Below are positions 47,025 through 55,919 of a stretch of 64,000 nucleotides of DNA, piece by piece. The position numbers and the translations under genes are program-made. The number at the start of each line of letters is the position of its first letter. Within the stretch, counting starts at the first letter, position 1. The DNA is from HK1 sp965204915 (GTDB lineage Bacteria; Pseudomonadota; Gammaproteobacteria; HK1): positions 3,534,001 to 3,598,000 of the forward strand of contig OZ242023.1 of assembly GCA_965204915.1 (NCBI GenBank), read 5' to 3'. The notes beneath the pieces were generated by a model. The model had not been told where the DNA came from. It worked only from the letters and a program-made list of their open reading frames with translations, and ran no database searches.

Positions 47025-48344
47025 ATGGACTTCCACGATTCGGCCAATCCCGGAACATTCTTCGGCGCCACGCTGGCGGAGACCGATCACGAGCTCGCGC
47101 GGAGCATCCAGGACGAGCTGCACCGCCAGCAGCATCGGATCGAGCTGATCGCCTCCGAGAACATCGTCTCCCGCGCGGTGCTGGAAGCCCAGGGCTCGGT
47201 GCTCACCAACAAGTACGCGGAGGGCTATCCCGCGCGGCGCTACTACGGCGGCTGCGAGTATGTCGACGTCGCCGAGAGCCTGGCGATCGCACGCGCCAGG
47301 GAGCTCTTCGACTGCGCGTTCGCCAACGTGCAGCCCCATTCCGGCGCCCAGGCCAACCAGTGCGTGATGCTCGCCCTGCTCGAACCGGGGGACACCATCC
47401 TCGGCATGTCCCTGGCCGCGGGCGGGCACCTGACCCACGGCGCGGCGCCGAACCTCTCCGGCAAGTGGTTCAACGCCGTGCAGTACGGGGTCCGGCGCGA
47501 AGACGGCCGGATCGATTACGACGAGGTCGAGGCGCTGGCGCGCGAGCACCGGCCGAAGCTGATCATCGCGGGCGGCTCGGCCTATCCCCGGATCATCGAC
47601 TTCGAGCGCTTCCGCGCCATCGCCGACGAGGTGGGGGCATGGCTGCACGTGGACATGGCGCATTTCGCGGGACTGGTCGCCGCGGGCGTCCACCCGAGCC
47701 CCTTGCCGCACGCCCACGTGGTCACCTCCACCACCCACAAGACCCTGCGCGGCCCTCGCGGCGGGCTGATCCTCGGCAACGACGAATCCCTGGGCAGGAA
47801 GATCAACTCCGCCGCGTTCCCCGGCCTGCAGGGCGGCCCGCTGATGCACGTGATCGCCGGCAAGGCGGCGGCCTTCGGCGAAGCGCTGAAGCCGGCGTAC
47901 AAGGAGTATGCGCGCCGGGTCGTGGACAATGCCCGCGCGCTCGCCGAGACGCTGCTCGGCCACGGCTTCGGCATCGTCTCCGGGGGCACCGACACCCACC
48001 TCATGCTGGTGGACCTGCGCCCCAAGGGCCTCACCGGCAAGGCGGCGGAGGAAAGCCTCGATCGGGCCGGCGTCACCTGCAACAAGAACGGCGTCCCCTT
48101 CGACACGCAGAAGCCCACCATCACCTCGGGGGTCCGCCTCGGCAGCCCCGCCGCCACCACCCGGGGCTTCGGCGTCGCGGAGTTCAGGGAGGTCGGCGAG
48201 CTGATCGCCGGGGTCCTGGAGGGACTGGCGCAACACCCCGACGACAACACGGCGGCCGAGACCGGGGCGCTCCGCCGCGCGGAAGCGCTCTGCCGGCGCT
48301 TCCCGATCTATCCGGGGATGGGCGTCCTCGGCCAGGCGGCCTGA
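47025..48344 (+). CDS. glyA: Serine hydroxymethyltransferase
   Basis: A 439-residue SHMT. The PLP lysine is K239 (VVTSTTHKTLRGPRGG). Other signatures are LIASENIVSR and LTNKYAEGYPARRYYGG. It interconverts serine and glycine with transfer of a one-carbon unit to tetrahydrofolate. A clean GGAGA site precedes the ATG. It is divergent from the CoA-ligase pair with a 299-bp gap; no glycine riboswitch is recognisable there. Its position beside the ligase pair and near formate dehydrogenase suggests a role in one-carbon assimilation. Confidence 0.95.
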   Translation: MDFHDSANPGTFFGATLAETDHELARSIQDELHRQQHRIELIASENIVSRAVLEAQGSVLTNKYAEGYPARRYYGGCEYVDVAESLAIARARELFDCAFANVQPHSGAQANQCVMLALLEPGDTILGMSLAAGGHLTHGAAPNLSGKWFNAVQYGVRREDGRIDYDEVEALAREHRPKLIIAGGSAYPRIIDFERFRAIADEVGAWLHVDMAHFAGLVAAGVHPSPLPHAHVVTSTTHKTLRGPRGGLILGNDESLGRKINSAAFPGLQGGPLMHVIAGKAAAFGEALKPAYKEYARRVVDNARALAETLLGHGFGIVSGGTDTHLMLVDLRPKGLTGKAAEESLDRAGVTCNKNGVPFDTQKPTITSGVRLGSPAATTRGFGVAEFREVGELIAGVLEGLAQHPDDNTAAETGALRRAEALCRRFPIYPGMGVLGQAA

Positions 48345-48389
48345 AGAGGGTGAGAGGCGGAGCCTGCCCCGGCAGGCAGTCAGCCTGGA

Positions 48390-48545
48390 GCCGCTCCTGC
48401 CCTTTCGAGCACGTCGATGGACGCCGAGCCGGTGAACCGTGCCCCTGGTCGGTATCGAAGATCTCCGGACTCCCAAAGTGTGCGAGCGCGTCCTCGACCG
48501 CCTCGACGCGGAAGTCGCCATTCAGGTATCGGACAACCGCCGGGC
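48390..48545 (-). pseudogene. IS3-family transposase fragment
   Basis: A minus-strand stretch reads VRYLNGDFRVEAVEDALAHF then GSPEIFDTDQG, the integrase-core signature of IS3 orfB. It then shifts frame and continues as RFTGSASIDVLERAGA, matching QFTSxxFxxVLxxxGI. Only about 50 codons survive. No inverted repeats are seen. The rest of the 48345-48794 gap is unassigned. Confidence 0.75.
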
Positions 48546-48794
48546 GAGCACTTTGCGACTGCGGCCGGTAACAATCGAAACGGCTGGTGGAGGGGCCGGC
48601 TGGATGAGCAAGGGGTACGGATGCGTGTCCCCGCGGTTTTTGCGTGGATCGAATCGTGAACATCGTTCACCATCCGGCGCGTGCCCGTCGAGGACTCCGG
48701 ACCCATTCGAGCCCTCCGTTTTCCGGTTGCGTCTTCGTCATGCGGGGACGCGCCAATCTCCCGTACCCCCCACCTGAGGATTTGCTCCGTGGAA

Positions 48795-49433
48795 ATGATG
48801 CGTATGGAGGCCCCGTCCGAGCTCGACATGCCGATCGGCGAGGCAATGTTCACCCAGCGCGCCATCCGTCGGCTCGATTCCGGTCGGCCGATTTCCGATG
48901 CGCATTTGAGGATCGTTCTCGACGCGGCCTCCAAGGCTCCGAGCGGCGGCAACACTCAACCCGCACGATTTCTCGTCATCCGGGACGGGCATCGAATCAG
49001 GGAGTTCGGGAAGCTTTACCACGAGGCTTGGTGGGCAAAGCGCCGGGACGAGTATGGCTGGACGAGCAAGGACGACATCCCACCCGGCTCCGTCTATGAA
49101 ATGCCGTCACGGCTCGCCGACGAAATCGGGGATGCTCCGGTGATCATCCTTGCGCTATCGGTTGGCGGGGCGCAGGTAGCGCATTCAGTCTATCCTTCGG
49201 TACAGAATCTTCTGCTCGCGGCACGTGCGCTCGGGATTGGATCGGTGTTGACGACACTGCATCCACAGGTCATGGAGCGTGTGTACGCGATGTTCGAGAT
49301 TCCCCAGGATGTGGGCTTTCATTGCTGCATTCCACTGGGATATCCAAGGGGACGCTTCGGACCGACGAAGAGATTTCCGACATCGGAGACCACGAGCTGG
49401 AATTGCTGGAACGCGAAACCGCCTTGGGCGTGA
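48795..49433 (+). CDS. Nitroreductase family oxidoreductase
   Basis: A 212-residue FMN-dependent oxidoreductase of the nitroreductase fold. The N-terminal FTQRAIRRLD and KAPSGGNTQPARFLVI bind the FMN phosphate and ring, and LLLAARALGIGSVLTT and IPLGYPRGRFGP are the later conserved segments. The C-terminus is complete. The natural substrate is unknown. ATG 48795 or 48798 are both possible; the latter has a slightly better spacing from the upstream GGA. Confidence 0.9.
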   Translation: MMRMEAPSELDMPIGEAMFTQRAIRRLDSGRPISDAHLRIVLDAASKAPSGGNTQPARFLVIRDGHRIREFGKLYHEAWWAKRRDEYGWTSKDDIPPGSVYEMPSRLADEIGDAPVIILALSVGGAQVAHSVYPSVQNLLLAARALGIGSVLTTLHPQVMERVYAMFEIPQDVGFHCCIPLGYPRGRFGPTKRFPTSETTSWNCWNAKPPWA

Positions 49434-49657
49434 GCCCGTGGCGGTTTCGCTCGAGCGCGAAGGAAAGGCACGACATCCGGCTCGTGCGCCGCACTTCGTG
49501 GGAACGGACGCACGACATCGATCGGCCAACAGCTCCCGTTGACGACCCGATACGCGACGTCACCGCGCGGTGTCGCCCCGATTCCGATAAACCGAGCGCC
49601 CGGTCGTGGTGGAGCTTCGGATATCCTTGCGCTCAGGCGGGAATCGCCCTCGATCGG

Positions 49658-50215
49658 TCAGCTCCCACCGGCGGCCTCGCCTTCGCTCGCCTCCGGCTTC
49701 GCGAGAGCTTCCAGCCGCTTGGCGGCTTCGCGCTTGCCGATCCCCTTTATCGTCATCAATGCCGCGATATTGCTCTCACGGGGACGCGCCTTTCCTGATT
49801 CCCAGTTGTAGATTGACAGTCCCGAGACTCCGATGAGCTTGCCGTAGTTGTCGGCGGACAGCCCCACACGTTCCCGGCTCGCCTTCAAGCCCGCTGACGA
49901 GAAGGGCGTGCGCGCCGACTGCTGGGCGGCGGGCGTAGATGCCGCACCGGCGGCTTTCCCGGTCCGGGATTTTGCCGCCGTCTTCTTGCTCCCGGTTTTC
50001 TTGCTCCCGGTTTTCTTGCTCGTCGTCTGCTTGGGTCCATCCTGCGTCTGCGGTGCCGAGAGCTTGCGTTGGAGATCTTGAACTTGACGCTTCAACGCGG
50101 TGACGTCGCGTTCGACCTGGGTTGTCAACTTGGCGGCTTCCGCAGCATGCTTGCGAATTTCCTTCCGCGCGAGTCGGACAATCTCCTCCTTCAAGACATT
50201 CACGAGAGTTGCCAT
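49658..50215 (-). CDS. Lys-rich XRE-type DNA-binding protein
   Basis: A 185-residue protein in three parts: a helical N-terminus (MATLVNVLKEEIVRLARKEI), a Lys/Ser/Thr linker with repeats (KKTGSKKTGSKKT) and a C-terminal helix-turn-helix (GLKASRERVGLSADNYGKLI and SIYNWESGKARPR). The last part is a standard XRE/Cro fold. The basic linker could bind nucleic acid without specificity, as in histone-like tails. Target is unknown. The gene is preceded by an AT-richer, 310-bp region (50216-50525) in which no other gene is seen. Confidence 0.8.
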   Translation of the reverse strand: MATLVNVLKEEIVRLARKEIRKHAAEAAKLTTQVERDVTALKRQVQDLQRKLSAPQTQDGPKQTTSKKTGSKKTGSKKTAAKSRTGKAAGAASTPAAQQSARTPFSSAGLKASRERVGLSADNYGKLIGVSGLSIYNWESGKARPRESNIAALMTIKGIGKREAAKRLEALAKPEASEGEAAGGS

Positions 50216-50525
50216 TGGATGAGCCTGCTCCTTGGTGGTTGCTGGTTGAATATCGACTTTGCACCGGGGGAAACAACGCTGCTCAGGCGCCAAGCTTGGC
50301 GATGGTTCGGATAATCGGTGCCTGCGCGGCTGAGCATTTTCACCGGCCACAAATCCGCCGATATCTGAAAGGTTACTACATTTTCAACAACAATCAATCC
50401 CATCGGCAATTCCCGTCAACGTCCCGGGCATGGTGGTATACCCGGAACTTCGCGGCTTTCCCTGCCGTCCGAGCGCCTGGCCGTGGTGATTCGACGGTCA
50501 TTTTCGGGCTTGGCGGAAATTTTCG

Positions 50526-51470
50526 TCACCCGTTCTCCGGGCTCACGACCACCCCGGTCTGCCCGGTGATGATCCCGTAGTGCTCGATGCGGCGGTGCTT
50601 GTCGAAGTCGAATACGGTGCGCCGGATGTACTCGCCGAGCGAGAAATCCACGTCACAGGTGATCAGCTCGTCGTCCTCGCTCATCGCCAGTGCCGCGATC
50701 TCTCCGGTCGGAGCGATGATGCACGAGCCGCCGATGAGTCCGAACCCGTCCTCGCGTCCGGCCTTGGCGGAGGCGACCACCCAGCAGCCGTTCTGGTAGG
50801 CGTTCGCCTGCATGGTGACGTGGTTGTGGAACATGCGCAGGTGCTTCGGCTCGTCGGTGTGAATGTTGAAGTCCGGGGTGTTGTAGCCGAGCACCACCAT
50901 CTCCGCCCCCTTGAGCCCCATCACCCGGAAGGTCTCCGGCCAGCGGCGGTCGTTGCAGATGCACATGCCGATGATCGCACCGTGTGCACGCCACACCGGG
51001 AAGCCGAGGTTGCCTACCTCGAAGTAACGTTTCTCCAGATGCTGGAAGGGCGCATCCGGCACCGGCTCCGCGGTCCCCGGCAGGTGGATCTTGCGGTACT
51101 TGCCGATGAGGTCGCCGTCGGGTCCAACCAGGACCGCGGTGTTGTAGCGGTGCAGCGTGCCGCCTTCCTCGCAGAGCTCCGCGTAGCCGAGATGGAAGCC
51201 GACGCCGAGCCGCTTCGCCTCCTCGAAGAGCGGACGGGTCGCCGCGTTCGGCATCTCGCGCTCGAACCATGCGTCGATCTCGTCTTGTGAGTCGTAGAGC
51301 CAGCGCGGGAAGAAGGTGGTGAGCGCGAGCTCGGGAAAGACCACGAGCCGGCATCCGCGGCCCGCGGCCTGCCGCAGCAGCTCGACGAGCCGCCTGACGA
51401 CGCTCTCGCGCGAGTCCGCGCGGTGGATGGGGCCGAGCTGGGCGGCGGCGACGACGAGATGGTGGGACAT
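50526..51470 (-). CDS. N-carbamoyl-D-amino acid hydrolase-like nitrilase-superfamily enzyme
   Basis: A 314-residue carbon-nitrogen hydrolase. The catalytic triad is visible at E47 (VFPELALTTFF), K127 (GKYRKIHLPG) and C172 (MCICNDRRWPE), the same numbers as in N-carbamoyl-D-amino acid amidohydrolase of Agrobacterium. The enzyme would release an amino acid, CO2 and ammonia from a carbamoyl amino acid. Substrate identity is an inference; other aliphatic amidases share the triad. Upstream of the start lies a 17-bp tandem repeat. Confidence 0.85.
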   Translation of the reverse strand: MSHHLVVAAAQLGPIHRADSRESVVRRLVELLRQAAGRGCRLVVFPELALTTFFPRWLYDSQDEIDAWFEREMPNAATRPLFEEAKRLGVGFHLGYAELCEEGGTLHRYNTAVLVGPDGDLIGKYRKIHLPGTAEPVPDAPFQHLEKRYFEVGNLGFPVWRAHGAIIGMCICNDRRWPETFRVMGLKGAEMVVLGYNTPDFNIHTDEPKHLRMFHNHVTMQANAYQNGCWVVASAKAGREDGFGLIGGSCIIAPTGEIAALAMSEDDELITCDVDFSLGEYIRRTVFDFDKHRRIEHYGIITGQTGVVVSPENG

Positions 51471-51488
51471 GACGGGACTCCATGGATC

Positions 51489-51550
51489 ACAGGATGATGG
51501 GGACCACAGGATAATGGGGACCGCAGGATAATGGGGACCGCAGGATAATG
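51489..51550. repeat. 17-bp tandem repeat
   Basis: About 3.6 copies of ACAGGATAATGGGGACC lie 18 bases upstream of the hydrolase start (51470), with few substitutions. They may be recent slippage or operator-like sites. Confidence 0.8.
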
Positions 51551-51644
51551 GCTCATTGCATCGTATCGAAATCGCGCCCGGATGCAGCTCGATCCCGAGG
51601 ACGTCGAGCTATGGTGCACCAGACGATCGATCCTGCACCGGCCG

Positions 51645-54086
51645 CTACCGGCGCATCATCCGGCCCGCGAAGACCGCAGCCCCCGCATACAGGGCGACGC
51701 CCGCCAGGATCACCACCGTATGCCCGTGGTGCACGGCGAGCAGGGTCGCGAGCACCGCCCCGATGACCGATGCGCAGCCGTTGATGCCCCAGGCCCAGGG
51801 AAGCAGCGGCGGGTCGATGGCGTTCAGCCGGGCCAGCGCGCGGGGAAACGGCATCCCCATCAACGTCGCGAGCGGGGCGATCAGGACGAAGGCGGCCGCG
51901 ACCTTCACCGCCGCGGGTGCCCCGATCAGGATTGAGGTCGAGTACGGCGACAGCAGCGCGTAGGCCGTGGCGATGCCCGCGATCCCGATGACGGGGCGGA
52001 TGATCGAGGCGCCGGCGTCGCGGCGGGCGCTCAGGTAGCTGCCGGCTCCGGCGAAGACCAGAAACGCCGCGAGCACCACCGCCAGCGCATGCAGGGGATG
52101 GCCGAAGATGATGGTAAAGCGGCCGATGAACGCGATCTCGATCAGCAGGAAGGCGAGGCCGATGCAGAAGAAGCCGGCCAGGGCCGGCCACCGGCGTGCC
52201 CGGCCCTGCCCCTTTCGCAGGGCGAGCAGCGGCAGCAGGATGAGCGCGGCGCTGGCCGCCACCGCCTGGACCAGCGCGGCCGGCAAGGCGAGGTAACCCA
52301 GGTCGAGCAGCCCGATCCCGCCCTTGCGGCTCAGCGCCAGGATCTCGGGCGCGTGCGCCCATTTGAAGAAGCTTGCGAAATAGGGCCGATCGTCGGTGGC
52401 GGGGCGGACGTCGAACTTGTAGTCGCGCACGTAGCCCTCGCGCTCTCCGCCGAGCAGGCGTTGCGCCGCCTCGTGGAAGTACGGGCGGTCGAGCACGTTG
52501 AAGCGGTTGACCTCGCCGGGTGCGATACCGGGGACGTGGATCGGATCGAAGGCGCGGGTGCGGGCGAACGTCCGTACCGCGTCGACCTGCACGCCGGACA
52601 GCGGGGATCGGCTCGCCACCAGGGTGGTGGCGCTCCAGCTTCTGATCCACGCGATGTGGTCGCCAGGGGATCGGATCGACCCGGCCTCCAGCGCGGCGCG
52701 CACCGTCGCGAGCAGGCGGAGCCCGTTGCGCGGGGGGAGCCGGCTCGGGACCGTGAACGCGGCGACACCGGCGGCGGACAGCCGGGAGAACATCGCACGC
52801 ACCGACTCCACCGTCAGCAGCCGATCGGCCCTGAGCGCGTGCAGCCCGGCGGCGCCGGTCCCGAGCGCGACGATCTGGATGAGGTCGTATTCGTCGCCGG
52901 ACGCCTCGATGAACGCCCGCGGGTCGGCGACGTGGACGTCGACCGCCGGATGCTCGTAGATCCCGCCCGAGAAGTCGCGGTACCGGCCGCGGACCATCTC
53001 CACCACGTGCGGCTGGATCTCCACCGCATCCACCGACCGCGCCCCGGCCCCGAGCGCCTGCAAGACCGCGGCGCCACCTCCGGCGCCGAGCACCAGCGCG
53101 CGGGGCTTCTCCACCAGCCGATAGGGCAGGGCGGACGTCAGGTCCCCGAGATACGCGGGCGGCGGAGAGGACGCATCGTGGCGCACGACCGCCAGCGGAC
53201 CGTCCGCGTCGACGAACAGGGCCGCCTGCTCCGGGACGGGCGCCCGGGCCATGAGGCTCAGGCCGGGTGCAAGGCGAAACGGCACCTCGCGGTTCTCGAC
53301 CGCGCTCACCATGCCGAGCGGACCGGAGCGGGTCTCGACGAGCTCCGCACCGGTGACCCTGAGCGCCTGGGGCAGGGGCTTGAAGGGCGAGATCCGCAGC
53401 TCGCCGATCACCCCGAAGCCCGCGAGCACGAGGACCACGCCGCAGAGCAGAAGCAGCCGGCGCCGTCCCGGGCTTCGTCCGTCCCGGACGGCAAGCGCGC
53501 CCGCGAGCGCGCCGAGCGCACACACGAGATCGAGCGCCCGTTCCGCGGGGACCAGGTACAGAGCCCCCACCGCCGCCGCGGCCCCGGCGCCGGCCCCCGC
53601 CAGATCCGCCGCGTAGACCCGCGAGAGGCGATGCCCGGACACCACCAGGACGCGCCCGATGCCGGTGGCGGCGAAGAAGAAGGGGATCGCCAGCAGCAGC
53701 TCGATGAGCAGCAGCCAGCCGAGCGAGCCGGGGGACCAGGGCGCGTCGAGCACGTTGAACGGCACGCGCTCGGCGATGACGAAGCTCACGGGGGCGGCCA
53801 GTCCGAACCCGAGCGCGGTGAGCGCGAGGAAGGGCTCGATACCGGCCCGGATCCGATCGCCCGCCAGCAGCAGGAACGTGCCGCTCGCTCCGAAGCCGAG
53901 CAGGGCCACGCTGATCACCAGGAAGGCGAGGTGGTGCCACTGCACGATCGAAAACAGCCGGGTGAGCAGGATCTCGTAGCCGAGGGCGGCGGCGGAGAGC
54001 ACCGCCACCGCGGCCAGCACCGGGAGGCCGATCCCCGCCCGGCGTCCGGAGGAATCCTCTCGGCGACGTGGGCTCCGCCGGCGCAT
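51645..54086 (-). CDS. Membrane-embedded spermidine synthase-like protein
   Basis: An 813-residue protein. The N-terminal ~230 residues form about six transmembrane helices (GYEILLTRLFSIVQWHHLAF is the typical opening). Residues about 290-560 are a Rossmann methyl/aminopropyltransferase domain (ALVLGAGGGAAVLQALGAGA). The C-terminal ~230 residues hold about six more helices. The class occurs widely in bacteria as spermidine synthase-like integral membrane proteins without a proven reaction. It follows pcm by 17 bases and probably shares its transcript. Confidence 0.83.
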   Translation of the reverse strand: MRRRSPRRREDSSGRRAGIGLPVLAAVAVLSAAALGYEILLTRLFSIVQWHHLAFLVISVALLGFGASGTFLLLAGDRIRAGIEPFLALTALGFGLAAPVSFVIAERVPFNVLDAPWSPGSLGWLLLIELLLAIPFFFAATGIGRVLVVSGHRLSRVYAADLAGAGAGAAAAVGALYLVPAERALDLVCALGALAGALAVRDGRSPGRRRLLLLCGVVLVLAGFGVIGELRISPFKPLPQALRVTGAELVETRSGPLGMVSAVENREVPFRLAPGLSLMARAPVPEQAALFVDADGPLAVVRHDASSPPPAYLGDLTSALPYRLVEKPRALVLGAGGGAAVLQALGAGARSVDAVEIQPHVVEMVRGRYRDFSGGIYEHPAVDVHVADPRAFIEASGDEYDLIQIVALGTGAAGLHALRADRLLTVESVRAMFSRLSAAGVAAFTVPSRLPPRNGLRLLATVRAALEAGSIRSPGDHIAWIRSWSATTLVASRSPLSGVQVDAVRTFARTRAFDPIHVPGIAPGEVNRFNVLDRPYFHEAAQRLLGGEREGYVRDYKFDVRPATDDRPYFASFFKWAHAPEILALSRKGGIGLLDLGYLALPAALVQAVAASAALILLPLLALRKGQGRARRWPALAGFFCIGLAFLLIEIAFIGRFTIIFGHPLHALAVVLAAFLVFAGAGSYLSARRDAGASIIRPVIGIAGIATAYALLSPYSTSILIGAPAAVKVAAAFVLIAPLATLMGMPFPRALARLNAIDPPLLPWAWGINGCASVIGAVLATLLAVHHGHTVVILAGVALYAGAAVFAGRMMRR

Positions 54087-54103
54087 CGGGGCGGAGCCCG
54101 GGC

Positions 54104-54913
54104 TCAGTGCCCGCCGGTCAGCGGCACGAAACGCACCGGGAGGATCTGCCGCACGCCCACCTCGCCGCTCTCCTGCTTGCGTACGAGCAGCAGCATCTGC
54201 ACCGCGAAAGGCTCGCCCACCGGGATGACCAGCACGCCGCCCGGAGCAAGCTGCCCGACCAGGGGCGGCGGCACGTGCGAGGCTGCCGCGGTCACGATGA
54301 TCGCATCGAACGGCGCGGCCTCGGGCCAGCCGTAGTAGCCGTCGCCGAGGCGCGTCCGCACGTCGTGGTAGCCCAGCCGTGCGAGCCGGCGGCTCGCCTC
54401 CCGGGCCAGCGGCTCCACGATCTCGATGGTGTGGACGTGTGCACCCAGCTCCGCGGCAACCGCCGCCTGGTATCCGGAGCCGGTGCCGATCTCCAGAACC
54501 CGTTCACCGGGCCGGACCCCGAGCAGGTGGGTCATCAGGGCGACGATGTAGGGCTGGGAGATGGTCTGGCCGTGGCCGATGGGGAGGGGACGGTTGGCGT
54601 AGGCGGAGGAGCGCTCCGCCTCGGGGACGAACTCATGCCGCGGCGCCCGCTCGATCGCGGCCATCACCGCGGGATCGATGGCCTCGACTCCCGTGCTCTC
54701 GGCGGTCAGCGAGGCGAGACGGGCGATCGCCTCCAGCATGCCGCGGCGCGACTCGGTGTAGTCCGCCGCCGCCGATCCGGCCCAGACGAGCGGCAGGGCG
54801 GCGATCGCGCGAAGCAGGCGGCGCCGATCGGATGCTTTGCAAGGACGGGAAATACGCTGTCTCCTCGATGCCGCCGCGCCGTGAACATGCCCGCCGCGGC
54901 CATGGCGGCGCAC
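54104..54913 (-). CDS. pcm: Protein-L-isoaspartate O-methyltransferase, probably exported
   Basis: A 269-residue protein. The SAM-binding motif is VLEIGTGSGYQAAVAAELGA, with GQTISQPYIVALM and RLGDGYYGWPEAAPFDAIIV, typical of PCMT. It repairs isoaspartyl residues in aged proteins. Before the enzyme lies a basic, hydrophobic leader (RRRLLRAIAALPLVWAGSAAA), which looks like a signal peptide, so it may act in the periplasm, unlike the cytoplasmic E. coli enzyme. The start is ambiguous; ATG 54913 lies 17 bases from the MITE. Downstream of pdxJ. Confidence 0.87.
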   Translation of the reverse strand: MRRHGRGGHVHGAAASRRQRISRPCKASDRRRLLRAIAALPLVWAGSAAADYTESRRGMLEAIARLASLTAESTGVEAIDPAVMAAIERAPRHEFVPEAERSSAYANRPLPIGHGQTISQPYIVALMTHLLGVRPGERVLEIGTGSGYQAAVAAELGAHVHTIEIVEPLAREASRRLARLGYHDVRTRLGDGYYGWPEAAPFDAIIVTAAASHVPPPLVGQLAPGGVLVIPVGEPFAVQMLLLVRKQESGEVGVRQILPVRFVPLTGGH

Positions 54914-54930
54914 CGCATCCCTTTCCTCAG

Positions 54931-55084
54931 CTCAAGTTTCGGGATTCAAAATACCTTGAATCAGGCGATGGATTCCCGCTTTCGCGGGAATGACGTCATT
55001 TCAGCGAGACACGTTACTTTTACGCTGGCCGTCATTCCCGCGAAAGCGGGAATCCATTTCGGTCAGCGAATCCCGAAACTTGAG
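54931..55084. repeat. MITE-like palindromic element, copy 2
   Basis: 154 bp with the same terminal inverted repeats and internal hairpins as copy 1, in opposite orientation. A perfect 7-bp target duplication TCCTCAG flanks it (54924-54930 and 55085-55091). It lies between pdxJ and pcm; the target includes the stop codon of pdxJ, which the duplication preserves. Confidence 0.92.
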
Positions 55085-55087
55085 TCC

Positions 55088-55891
55088 TCAGGTTCGTCCG
55101 GGCTGCTGCCGGTTGCCGCGGGCGATGGCGTCGAGATACTTCCGCACCGTCGCGGAGAGGCCGAATTCCAGCGCGTCGGCGATCAGCGCATGGCCGATGG
55201 AGACCTCCGCGACGTCGCCGATGGCGATGAATGCCGTGAGGTTGTCCAGGTTCAGATCGTGTCCCGCGTTGACGCCAAGACCGAGCTTGACCGCGCAGCG
55301 CATGGCGTCGAGATAGGACCGGCGGCAGGTGCGGGTGTCCGGGTGTCCGAGTCCGTGGCGCTCGACGAGATCGGCGTAGGGACCGGTATAGAGCTCGATA
55401 CGATCCGCACCGCATTCTTTCGCGCGCGCGATCTGCTCCTCGACCGGATCCATGAAGAGGCTCACGCGCACGCCCCGGCCCTGGTAGCGGGCGATGGTCT
55501 CCGCCACGCGCCCGGCTTCGGCGGGGTCGGACAGGTCCCAGCCGTGGTCGGAGGTGAGCTGGGCGTCGGCGTCGGGGACCAGCGTCGCCTGGTGCGGGCG
55601 GGCGGTGTCGATGAGGTGGTCGAACCCCGGATAGCCGTCGTCGCGCGGTCCCGCGGCGGGGTTGCCTTCGACGTTGAATTCGACGTGCGGGGATTCGGAG
55701 GCCAGGAGCCGCGCCAGCGCCTGGACGTCATCGGGCCGGATGTGCCGTTGATCGGGGCGCGGGTGCACGGTGATGCCCTGCGCGCCGGCGGCGATGATGG
55801 TCCGCGCCGCTTCGAGGACGCTCGGCCGGTGCCCCTCGCGGGAGTTGCGCAGCCATGCGATCTTGTTGACGTTGACCGAGAGCGCGGTCAT
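55088..55891 (-). CDS. pdxJ: Pyridoxine 5'-phosphate synthase
   Basis: A 267-residue PdxJ. Motifs are LSVNVNKIAWLRNSRE, GAQGITVHPRPDQRHI, FNVEGNP and LGVNAGHDLNLDNL. It makes pyridoxine phosphate from 1-deoxyxylulose-5-phosphate and aminoacetone phosphate, the last step of the DXP-dependent pathway. A MITE is inserted right after its stop. A diverged 5' fragment of this gene recurs at 57322-57490. Confidence 0.95.
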   Translation of the reverse strand: MTALSVNVNKIAWLRNSREGHRPSVLEAARTIIAAGAQGITVHPRPDQRHIRPDDVQALARLLASESPHVEFNVEGNPAAGPRDDGYPGFDHLIDTARPHQATLVPDADAQLTSDHGWDLSDPAEAGRVAETIARYQGRGVRVSLFMDPVEEQIARAKECGADRIELYTGPYADLVERHGLGHPDTRTCRRSYLDAMRCAVKLGLGVNAGHDLNLDNLTAFIAIGDVAEVSIGHALIADALEFGLSATVRKYLDAIARGNRQQPGRT

Positions 55892-55919
55892 GGCCGGTCC
55901 CCGAAAACCTCGCCCGATA

